DNA from: an uncultured Candidatus Melainabacteria bacterium
Lineage (GTDB): Bacteria > Cyanobacteriota > Vampirovibrionia > Gastranaerophilales > Gastranaerophilaceae
Direction: 5' to 3'
NCBI GenBank assembly: GCA_937898445.1
Contig: CALEJY010000147.1
Span: forward strand, 1 to 13,020
DNA: 13,020 nucleotides
Shown here piece after piece: positions 7,152 to 12,951 of this stretch (position 1 is its first letter; each line of letters starts with the position of its first letter). The notes under the pieces were generated by a model. That model ran no database searches. It worked only from the letters and a program-made list of their open reading frames with translations, and was not told where the DNA came from. Both the position numbers and the translations under genes were made by a program.

Positions 7152-7177
7152 AAAAGACTGTCGTTCGGCAGTCTTTT
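7152..7177 (+). terminator. Rho-independent terminator after rpsO
   Basis: AAAAGACTGTC pairs with GGCAGTCTTTT (11 pairs including one G-U) around a GTTC loop. The stem ends in TTTT followed by GTGCT, so the U-tract is short, and some read-through into hydF is possible. Confidence 0.85.
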
Positions 7178-7201
7178 GTGCTATAAGTTGAGGGAATAAT
7201 A

Positions 7202-8395
7202 ATGAAATCATTAAAATCAATGCGTTTACATATCGGAGTTTTTGGCAGAACTAATGTCGGAAAATCATCTTTGTTGAATAAGATTACTAATCAGGAAATT
7301 TCGATAGTTTCTGATATCGCAGGAACTACTACCGATGTTGTCGAAAAATCAATGGAATTGTTGCCTGTTGGTCCTGTGACTTTTCTAGACACTGCCGGGT
7401 TAGATGATGAAACGGAGTTATCAGAACAACGAATAGAAAAAACAATGAAAGTTGTGAATAGAATTGATGTTGCGGTTGTTGTTTGTGATTTTAATGGTTT
7501 GGGGAAATTTGAAAATGATTTGATTGAAAAGTTTAAAGAATTAAAAATTCCTTATCTGATTGTTGTGAATAAATGTGATTTAGCTCCAAAAAATTCATCT
7601 CTAACTTTAAATTCAGAGCCGGCAAATATTATTTACACATCTGTAAAAACTGATGATAGATTGATTTTTAAGTTTAAGGAAGCTTTAGTAAAACTTTTGC
7701 CGGAAGATTTTGTAAATTCTCCTAAAATTGTTGGAGATTTAGTGCCACCAAAAAGCACTGTAATTCTTGTAATTCCGATTGATAAGGAAGCTCCTAAAGG
7801 TAGAATTATTTTGCCACAAGTTCAAACATTGAGAGATCTGTTGGATAATAATTGTTTGAGTTATGTGGTTAAGGAAAGCGAATTGAAAGATGCTTTAGAT
7901 AACTTGAAAACGCCACCGGCTCTTGTCGTTACGGATAGTCAGGCGTTTAAAAAGGTTTCAGAAATCGTTCCTGAAAATGTTCCTTTGACATCTTTTTCAA
8001 TTCTTTTTGCACGATTGAAGGGAGATTTGGATGAATTTGTAAATGGTGCGAGAGCAATTGGAAATTTGAAAGACGGGGATATGGTTCTAATCCTTGAAAG
8101 TTGCACGCATCATGCGATAGAAGACGATATCGGGAGAGTTAAAATCCCAAATCTTTTGCGCAAAAAAACTGGTAAAAATTTAGTAATTCACAATTATGCA
8201 GGTCATGATTTCCCGGATATCAAGGATTACAAGCTTATAATTCATTGTGGAGCTTGTATGACAAATCGTAGAGAAGTTTTGTCAAGGGTTTTGATTGCTA
8301 ACCAAAATAATGTTCCGATTACAAATTATGGGGTTGCGATTTCGTACTGTTTAGGGATTTTACCTAGAGCGATAAAGATTTTTACTGAAAATTAA
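7202..8395 (+). CDS. hydF: [FeFe]-hydrogenase maturation GTPase HydF
   Basis: This 397-residue protein has the full HydF plan. The N-terminal GTPase domain shows GRTNVGKSS (15-23), GTTTD (41-45), DTAGL (63-67) and NKCD (123-126). A middle dimerisation domain follows. The C-terminal domain carries the [4Fe-4S] ligands C301-T-H303, then 44 residues, then H348-C349-G-A-C352. HydF is the scaffold on which the 2Fe part of the H-cluster is assembled, with HydE and HydG supplying CO, cyanide and the bridging ligand, before transfer to the hydrogenase. None of these partners is in the window. The ATG follows GAGGGA at 7-bp spacing. A TGC-TATAAG element at the terminator base (7179-7187) might act as promoter, but its start would nearly erase the Shine-Dalgarno, so read-through from rpsO is also plausible. 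Confidence 0.97.
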   Translation: MKSLKSMRLHIGVFGRTNVGKSSLLNKITNQEISIVSDIAGTTTDVVEKSMELLPVGPVTFLDTAGLDDETELSEQRIEKTMKVVNRIDVAVVVCDFNGLGKFENDLIEKFKELKIPYLIVVNKCDLAPKNSSLTLNSEPANIIYTSVKTDDRLIFKFKEALVKLLPEDFVNSPKIVGDLVPPKSTVILVIPIDKEAPKGRIILPQVQTLRDLLDNNCLSYVVKESELKDALDNLKTPPALVVTDSQAFKKVSEIVPENVPLTSFSILFARLKGDLDEFVNGARAIGNLKDGDMVLILESCTHHAIEDDIGRVKIPNLLRKKTGKNLVIHNYAGHDFPDIKDYKLIIHCGACMTNRREVLSRVLIANQNNVPITNYGVAISYCLGILPRAIKIFTEN

Positions 8396-8412
8396 AGTTT
8401 TTTCAAAATCTG

Positions 8413-8458
8413 CCGTAATATAATCTGTAAGAAGGATAACGTGAGGTATTTTTTACGG
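8413..8458 (+). promoter_or_regulatory. Promoter and inverted repeat before the small winged-helix gene
   Basis: TATAAT at 8419-8424 is a consensus -10 box (weak T-rich -35). It is bracketed by a perfect inverted repeat, CCGTAA (8413-8418) and TTACGG (8453-8458). The left arm touches the -10 box and the right arm lies in the leader, so this could be a two-site operator. Self-regulation by the product of the next gene is an inference. Confidence 0.4.
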
Positions 8459-8470
8459 TAGGATAAGATT

Positions 8471-8794
8471 ATGTACGATTACGAACCGGAAATTGAAGAT
8501 AAAGATTTGAAAAAAGTCGGACTGGAACTTATGTTTATGACCCCAGAAAAAGGTGCGGTCGAAAACTGGGTTACGGCGGTTGAACTTGCCAAGATGGTTG
8601 AATTGCCTGTGGATATCGTGAAAAAGAAACTTTCGATTTTGAAAGATGCCGGAATTGTGAGAGTTCAGGGAATTAGTCCTAAGTATTGGAAGTTTGATGA
8701 TTATAATTTTCAGCGAATGGATGAAAATGATGAGGTTTACAAACTGCTTTGCAGTTTTGATGATGTAGATTTTGATAAATATTTTTCTTATTAG
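8471..8794 (+). CDS. Small winged-helix-like protein, possible regulator
   Basis: This 107-residue acidic protein has a region (about 33-66: VTAVELAKMVELPVDIVKKK, then LSILKDAGIVRVQG) that reads like a winged helix: ordered helix, turn, recognition helix, then the LKDAGIV...G wing seen in ArsR/MarR-like domains. The following SPKYWKFDDYNFQ may be the wing strand. No metal-binding or ligand motif is visible. AGGAT lies 7-8 bases ahead of the ATG. It follows hydF with 75 bases between and its own -10 box. The role could be DNA binding and, from position, control of hydrogenase or neighbouring genes, but this is unproven; winged helices also mediate protein contacts. Confidence 0.8.
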   Translation: MYDYEPEIEDKDLKKVGLELMFMTPEKGAVENWVTAVELAKMVELPVDIVKKKLSILKDAGIVRVQGISPKYWKFDDYNFQRMDENDEVYKLLCSFDDVDFDKYFSY

Positions 8795-8808
8795 CAAAAA
8801 ATTTTTTG
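8795..8808. other. Perfect A/T palindrome between two genes
   Basis: The 14 bases CAAAAAATTTTTTG form a perfect palindrome immediately after the stop of the winged-helix gene. With no loop bases it is a poor RNA hairpin, but the run of six T could give weak termination, and such A-T tracts bend DNA. Confidence 0.3.
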
Positions 8809-8826
8809 TTTTGACTTGATATAAAT

Positions 8827-10437
8827 ATGAGAGTCAATGAAATAAATAGCTATTTATATACCCCAAATATTACCCCTAACAAGCGATTTAATCATGTAAG
8901 TCGTGTGTCTTTTAGTGGAATTGATAGGTTTGAAAAGAATGCTGCTACCGGTTTTTATAAAGGAGTAAAGACTTTTTATAACAAACTTGAGCAAGATATG
9001 GGAATTTTAAAACCAGATGATATTAAACAAATTGCATCAAAGGTTGTTAAGCGAACAGGTATTGATGAAAAAACTGTTTATAACGCTATGGGAATGCTGA
9101 CCGAGTATTCAAGTTACAAGAGTTTGAATAAAATTGAAAAAATTTTGCATGGAAAAGGTTTTTACAATATTGAATCTTTACCTGTCAAAAGCGAAATATT
9201 TATGTGGCGCAATCCTTGCCTTGCAGATGCTCTAAGCTATATCGGAAAAAGAAATTTTTCTCATTCACTTGAAACAGATAAATCCGCTATGGTTATTGAT
9301 AGTGAAATGCTGAAATGGCTTGATTTTGTTGAAATAAATTCAAAAGAGTATTTTAAAGAAAAAAATCCACTTTATATTGAAAATTTTGAAAATGGATATA
9401 ATTTTTTCAACCAATCCCAATCGTTGGAAGATTTTACGGTTGAAAAGTTGAAAAAGGCTCAGCATCTTCAAAATAAAAATGGCAAAAATGTTTTGTATAA
9501 CCTTAAATACGTTTTGAATGGAAATGTTTTAGGGAAATTGCAACGGCGTGGGGTTGATGTACAAATTTTAAAAGCTGATGTGGTGAAAAATCCGACACCG
9601 GAACAGATTGCTAAAAACGTTAATCCGATTATGCCGGATTTTAATGAGTTTTATAATTCAGTAAAAGATATTCCGGAAAGTGGCGATGTTTCAAAAGAGT
9701 TGGGTGAAAAATATGTTTTGGATTATCTGAATGATATGACCGAAATTGTTACTCCACGTAAATATGGAAAATATTTGAAAGATATCCATACAAATATTAT
9801 AAAATTTTTGCATAAAACAAATCGTGATATTGACAATGTTTATCACATAATTCCGAACATAGAAAAAAGTTTTGCGATTACAAATTATATGTATAGACGA
9901 GCAAATAATGTGAATAGTTTCAAAAGTTTGTTTGTGAAAACGAACGAAACTTTTGGAACTATTACTCCGAGTTTAGATATATTGCCGGCAAATTCAACAC
10001 TTGTTGTTATGGATGATTATATGATTTCGGGACTTTCTATGTTGAAAGAACAATTCCCTTATGACGAATTGATTAGGACAGATCGTGTTGCGCCAATGGG
10101 TAGAGTTTTGCAAAAGAAAAATATGAATATAATCTTTGCTCCTATAATTTCTTCAAAAGCAGGAAAATTTGAGTTTGAAAACTTTATTAAATATGTTGGT
10201 CGTCAAGATAAAGATAAAATTTTGTCAGCGAAAGAAATGCCGCAATTTGAAGAAAAGGTGATTTATAACCAAGAGAGAAAATATAATCGTTTTCAAACTT
10301 CAACAGTTCTTCCATATATGGGACCTGACACAAATGCAGAAGAATTTATTCCAATGTATGAGCAGTTTTTGTACAATCCGAATGCGCAAAAACCTGTGTC
10401 TGAAAATATTGGCGATGCTTATGAATTAATGTTGTAA
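8827..10437 (+). CDS. Orphan 536-residue protein with a phosphoribosyltransferase-like motif
   Basis: The N-terminus (to about residue 31) is a short polar head ending VSRVSFSG, a style I associate with Gastranaerophilales proteins. The rest looks globular and soluble, with no signal peptide or membrane segment. Residues 391-406, TLVVMDDYMISGLSML, match the PRPP-binding loop of phosphoribosyltransferases: hydrophobic strand, two acidic residues (D396, D397), then SG-S (S401, G402, S404). A strand plus IIPNIEKSFAI (341-351) lies about 45 residues before, and YMGPDTNAEEF (497-507) after, consistent with a C-terminal PRTase-type fold from about 335 to 510. The N-terminal 330 residues are unassigned. 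No Shine-Dalgarno precedes the ATG (TATAAAT lies directly upstream). It is convergent with mnmE, stops 2 bases apart. Substrate and role are unknown. Confidence 0.85.
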   Translation: MRVNEINSYLYTPNITPNKRFNHVSRVSFSGIDRFEKNAATGFYKGVKTFYNKLEQDMGILKPDDIKQIASKVVKRTGIDEKTVYNAMGMLTEYSSYKSLNKIEKILHGKGFYNIESLPVKSEIFMWRNPCLADALSYIGKRNFSHSLETDKSAMVIDSEMLKWLDFVEINSKEYFKEKNPLYIENFENGYNFFNQSQSLEDFTVEKLKKAQHLQNKNGKNVLYNLKYVLNGNVLGKLQRRGVDVQILKADVVKNPTPEQIAKNVNPIMPDFNEFYNSVKDIPESGDVSKELGEKYVLDYLNDMTEIVTPRKYGKYLKDIHTNIIKFLHKTNRDIDNVYHIIPNIEKSFAITNYMYRRANNVNSFKSLFVKTNETFGTITPSLDILPANSTLVVMDDYMISGLSMLKEQFPYDELIRTDRVAPMGRVLQKKNMNIIFAPIISSKAGKFEFENFIKYVGRQDKDKILSAKEMPQFEEKVIYNQERKYNRFQTSTVLPYMGPDTNAEEFIPMYEQFLYNPNAQKPVSENIGDAYELML

Positions 10438-10439
10438 TT

Positions 10440-11774
10440 TTATTTACCGATACAAAAATGATCAAAAATATTGTTTAAAATGTCGTCTGTAATTACTTCA
10501 CCTGTGATTTCGTCAAGATAAAGAAGTGCAGATTTCAAATCGATTGAAATTAAATCTTGCAATTGGTGAATTTTTGCGGCATCAAGAGCTTGAGTTAAGC
10601 TTTCTTTGCATTTTAACAAACAATCTTGTTGTCTGTTGTTTGTTACAAATTCAGTATCTTCAAGTGAAAAATTGTAAGCGGTTTGCTTGATTTTTTCTTT
10701 TAATTCATCAAGCCCCTCTTTTGTTACGGTTGAAAGGTAGAATGTATCAGGTTTTCTGTCTTTTATCAAATCCGCTTTATTGGCAATGATAATATGATTT
10801 TTATCTTTGATTAGGTCTAAAATCGCCTTGTCATCATCATTCATGCCCTTTGCTGCATCATAAAGGAATAATACAAGATCTGCCTCATCTGCGGATTGTT
10901 TAGAATACTCAATTCCGATTTCTTCAACCTTGCCAACTTCGTCGTTATCTCTAATTCCGGCAGTGTCAACGAGTGTAATTGCAACATCCCAATCAAGAGT
11001 TTCTGTCAAAACATCTCTTGTAGTGCCTGCAATATCAGTAACAATTGCACGTTCAACATTCAAAAGAGTGTTAAATAGTGAGGATTTTCCGACATTTGGC
11101 TTTCCTACAATTGCAATTTTTATTCCTTGACGCATTATGTTTGATGAATTTGCAGAGGCTAGAATTTTGTCTATTTTGGCAAGAGCTTTTTCAAACTCTG
11201 AAATTATGTAGTTATATTCCGGTTCAGCAACATCTTCAGGAAAGTCTATTCCGGCGATAATTTTTGACAAAACATTGAAAATATCTGTTCTGATTTCTTT
11301 AATTTTAATTCCCAAAACTCCTGATAAATTTTTTGCAGATTGTTTAGCAAAATCTCTTGTTTTTGCGTGAATTAAATCTGCAACGGCTTCAGCTTGGGAC
11401 AAATCCATTTTTTTATTCAAGAATGCACGTTTGGTAAATTCTCCACGCTCTGCCATTCTTGCTCCATTTTTCAAAACAACTTCAAGAATATTTCTGACAA
11501 CATTAATTCCGCCGTGACAGTGGATTTCGATAACATCTTCGCCTGTATAACTGTGTGGATTTTTGAATGGAAGAAGAATTACTTCGTCGATTTTTTTGCC
11601 ATTATCCAAAATCCAGCCGTGAGAAATCTTTCCGGCTTCAAGATTATGGCGAGAATAAATTTTGTCTATAATTTCAAAACTTTTGTCACCTGAAATTCTG
11701 ATAACACCAACCCCACCGGTGCCGATAGGGGTTGCGATTGCTGCGATTGTGTCAAATTCTTGTATTATGTTCAT
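10440..11774 (-). CDS. mnmE: tRNA modification GTPase MnmE
   Basis: This 444-residue protein works with MnmG to add the aminomethyl or carboxymethylaminomethyl group at C5 of wobble uridine 34 in certain tRNAs. The N-terminal tetrahydrofolate-binding domain (IATPIGTGGVGVIRISG, 13-29; RGEFTKRAFLN, 110-120) is followed by a helical domain split by the GTPase domain: GKPNVGKSS (224-232), GTTRD (250-254), DTAG (270-273), NKAD (332-335). The C-terminal CIGK (441-444) carries the conserved cysteine. The length is normal. The ATG at 11772-11774 is the family N-terminus. AAGG lies only two bases before it, too close for a working Shine-Dalgarno; instead TATAAT ends six bases upstream, predicting a leaderless mRNA. 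HydF and MnmE are both in the TrmE-like GTPase class but share no operon here. Confidence 0.98.
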   Translation of the reverse strand: MNIIQEFDTIAAIATPIGTGGVGVIRISGDKSFEIIDKIYSRHNLEAGKISHGWILDNGKKIDEVILLPFKNPHSYTGEDVIEIHCHGGINVVRNILEVVLKNGARMAERGEFTKRAFLNKKMDLSQAEAVADLIHAKTRDFAKQSAKNLSGVLGIKIKEIRTDIFNVLSKIIAGIDFPEDVAEPEYNYIISEFEKALAKIDKILASANSSNIMRQGIKIAIVGKPNVGKSSLFNTLLNVERAIVTDIAGTTRDVLTETLDWDVAITLVDTAGIRDNDEVGKVEEIGIEYSKQSADEADLVLFLYDAAKGMNDDDKAILDLIKDKNHIIIANKADLIKDRKPDTFYLSTVTKEGLDELKEKIKQTAYNFSLEDTEFVTNNRQQDCLLKCKESLTQALDAAKIHQLQDLISIDLKSALLYLDEITGEVITDDILNNIFDHFCIGK

Positions 11775-11780
11775 AACCTT

Positions 11781-11786
11781 ATTATA
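11781..11786 (-). promoter_or_regulatory. mnmE -10 box, predicted leaderless start
   Basis: TATAAT on the minus strand is followed by AAGGTT and then the mnmE ATG, so the usual +1 falls on the A of the start codon. The -35 region is A/T only and has no recognisable hexamer. Confidence 0.55.
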
Positions 11787-11869
11787 TAATAAAAAACAAA
11801 ATAAATATAGCTTATTACAACCTAAGATAATAATTTAAAAATGTTACAATAAATAGATGATGCAAAACA

Positions 11870-11896
11870 TATAATTTTTGCTATTATTAATAATAG
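11870..11896 (+). promoter_or_regulatory. -10 box and perfect 16-bp palindrome ahead of the small transcription unit
   Basis: TATAAT at 11870-11875 predicts a start near 11882. A perfect 16-bp palindrome, CTATTATTAATAATAG, occupies 11881-11896, exactly over that start. A weak TTACAA (11844-11849) lies 20 bases upstream of the -10. A dimeric repressor covering the start is one reading; a hairpin at the RNA 5' end is another. Confidence 0.4.
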
Positions 11897-11978
11897 GGTA
11901 AGCCCTAAATCATTAACTTTCGTTTGCGGGACAAACTGTAAATTTGAATAAATCGTAAATGAAGGGAGGTGATATAAA

Positions 11979-12062
11979 GTGATAATCAGTATTACTGAAA
12001 AAGCGTTAGTGCTTATCTTGCCTGATAATACTAACGCTAAAAACGCTTTAGAGGGCTTTTAA
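11979..12062 (+). CDS. Candidate 27-residue small protein
   Basis: A GTG at 11979-11981 follows GGAGGTGAT (11965-11973), nine bases complementary to the 3' end of 16S rRNA and by far the strongest ribosome-binding site in the window, at normal spacing. The frame runs 27 codons to TAA 12060-12062. The peptide starts with a hydrophobic patch (residues 1-14, MIISITEKALVLIL) and continues polar (PDNTNAKNALEGF). It has no known motif and is too short for codon statistics. Hydrophobic-then-polar short peptides occur among type I toxins and leader peptides, but this one is not long enough to span a membrane clearly. No regulated gene follows on the same strand. The match to the Shine-Dalgarno is the main support. 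Confidence 0.45.
   Translation: MIISITEKALVLILPDNTNAKNALEGF
12002..12038 (+). other. Strong hairpin inside the small ORF with an alternative pairing
   Basis: AGCGTTAGT (12002-12010) pairs perfectly with ACTAACGCT (12030-12038), and TTATC with GATAA inside it around a six-base loop. The overlapping left arm AAAGCGTT (12000-12007) can instead pair with AACGCTTT (12042-12049). The two structures are mutually exclusive, the arrangement seen in RNA switches and attenuators. Confidence 0.5.
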
Positions 12063-12098
12063 AGGGGCAAGGTGGAACTTGCTCCGCCCTTTCCTTTA
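12061..12098 (+). terminator. Terminator of the small transcription unit
   Basis: AAAGGG (12061-12066) pairs with CCCTTT (12087-12092); inside, GCAAG pairs with CTTGC around GTGGAA, with a four-base bulge TCCG on the 3' side. A pyrimidine tail CCTTTATT follows on the plus strand. On the minus strand the stem is followed by AAAA, so it would not terminate the minus-strand gene. Confidence 0.6.
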
Positions 12099-12134
12099 TT
12101 ATAACATATTATTTCAATGTTTTCAAGTGGTGTA

Positions 12135-12836
12135 TTAAATATAATTTTTTGCGATTTGTAATGCTGCTGATGCTGCAACTCCGTAAGGTCCCATTGTACT
12201 TAACACCCCAGATGCTAGGTTTGCGTATTTGCCAAAAGTACTGCCGGATGATTGTGAGGCGTTATAGCTCTGTGTGTTATAGGAATTCCCTGATGAGCTG
12301 TTTGATTGCGAGCCTGAGATGTAATTCAAGGCGTTTGAATTAATTTGATTTTGGATATCCTGTAAAAAGCTCAAATATGTGTATCTTTGCGAAAGTTCGT
12401 TATTTACAAGTTCATCTCTTTTTGCCAAAACATCTTGTGCCAAGTCGTTGATTGAATTTGCACGGTTTGCTTCAATTGAGTTTAAATTGTCCATAAAAAC
12501 AGAGTTGTCAAGATTGCCAAACCTTGATGCGATATCGTTTTTCAAATTACTTAGCATTGGAGTGTATAAGTTATTTATAAGTTTTTGTCCGTCAAGTGTG
12601 TAAGCGTTCAATTGTGATTGCAAGTTCTTTTTAGTTTCGTCATCAAAGACGTTTACTGATGATAGTGAATTTGCAAAGGATTTTTGTGCATAATCGTAGG
12701 CTTGTCTTTCTGCATCAGACATATTGTAGTTTGAATATACATTGTTCCCTGATTTGTATGTTGATGCTTTTGGAGTTCCGTTTACACTGATTGTTCCGGC
12801 TGAATACTGTGGGTATTTTTTAGAAGATTTTCCCAT
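12135..12836 (-). CDS. Orphan Ser/Asn-rich protein, possibly phage- or surface-like
   Basis: This 233-residue protein has no signal peptide. Residues 1-50 are polar and Lys/Ser/Tyr-rich. Residues 80-165 form a helical segment with regular NxxExxRANSINDLAQ and KRDELVNNELSQRY spacing. Residues about 174-196 are a Ser/Asn/Gln-rich linker, followed by a hydrophobic Gly/Ala-rich tail (YANLASGVLSTMGPYGVAAS). The central part (RFGNLDNSVFMDN, then many Ala/Asn helices) reminds me of phage internal-virion or tail proteins, but I cannot name a family. It is preceded by AAAGGA eight bases before the ATG and by a good promoter. No other phage gene is visible in the window. Base composition is like its neighbours. 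Confidence 0.75.
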   Translation of the reverse strand: MGKSSKKYPQYSAGTISVNGTPKASTYKSGNNVYSNYNMSDAERQAYDYAQKSFANSLSSVNVFDDETKKNLQSQLNAYTLDGQKLINNLYTPMLSNLKNDIASRFGNLDNSVFMDNLNSIEANRANSINDLAQDVLAKRDELVNNELSQRYTYLSFLQDIQNQINSNALNYISGSQSNSSSGNSYNTQSYNASQSSGSTFGKYANLASGVLSTMGPYGVAASAALQIAKNYI

Positions 12837-12892
12837 TATTTTATTCCTTTCCGGACAAATTTTGATGAATTTTTTTAAGGCGTTGATATAAT

Positions 12893-12922
12893 ATTATACC
12901 ATATCTTTGCAAAATCTGTAAA
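12893..12922 (-). promoter_or_regulatory. Promoter of the Ser/Asn-rich orphan
   Basis: On the minus strand TTTACA (12922-12917) and TATAAT (12898-12893) are 18 bases apart, with TGG directly before the -10 (extended -10). It predicts a 5' leader of about 50 bases with a normal Shine-Dalgarno. It is one of the best promoters in the window. Confidence 0.6.
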
Positions 12923-12945
12923 GTCTGACATGTTTGAGCTATAAT
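12917..12945 (+). promoter_or_regulatory. Promoter of the right-end gene, predicted leaderless start
   Basis: TATAAT at 12940-12945 is followed by six bases and the ATG at 12952, so the usual +1 is the A of the start codon. The -35 candidate, TGTAAA (12917-12922), is 17 bases upstream and is the same six bases, read on the other strand, that form the -35 of the divergent gene. Confidence 0.5.
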
Positions 12946-12951
12946 TTTGGT

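Larger units (their letters stand above)
11882..12098 (+). ncRNA. Candidate structured small RNA carrying a 27-codon ORF
   Basis: In this roughly 215-base stretch several elements line up on the plus strand. They are a -10 box just before it, hairpin TAGGG/CCCTA (11894-11907, loop TAAG), hairpin GTTTG/CAAAC (11922-11936, loop CGGGA), then a very strong Shine-Dalgarno with a short ORF, a 9+5-bp hairpin inside the ORF, and a U-rich terminator. No long ORF is present on either strand. It lies between mnmE (minus) and the 233-residue gene (minus), so it is not a leader of either. I compared it by eye with SRP RNA, tmRNA and RNase P RNA and saw none of their hallmarks. The element may act as RNA, as small protein, or both. 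Confidence 0.45.

Noticed and set aside
7179..7201. hydF promoter TGC-TATAAG giving a near-leaderless hydF
   Set aside because: Its predicted start would fall within the Shine-Dalgarno GAGGGA, no -35 is present, and it overlaps the rpsO terminator; left only as a remark.
8453..8797. Minus-strand frame of 114 codons across the winged-helix gene
   Set aside because: It is an Ile/Phe/His-rich shadow with no ribosome-binding site; the plus-strand frame has one and a coherent fold.
12000..12050. Integron attC-like site
   Set aside because: The long inverted repeat has GTTAGTG where the attC core needs GTTRRRY, there is no integrase in the window, and no cassette array.
11880..12098. Known housekeeping RNA (SRP RNA, tmRNA, RNase P RNA)
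   Set aside because: None of their conserved motifs is visible: no SRP tetraloop region, no tRNA-like end with tag frame, no RNase P core sequences.
11979..12098. Leader peptide and attenuator for a downstream gene
   Set aside because: The next gene downstream is on the opposite strand and the next plus-strand gene is about 850 bases away with its own promoter.
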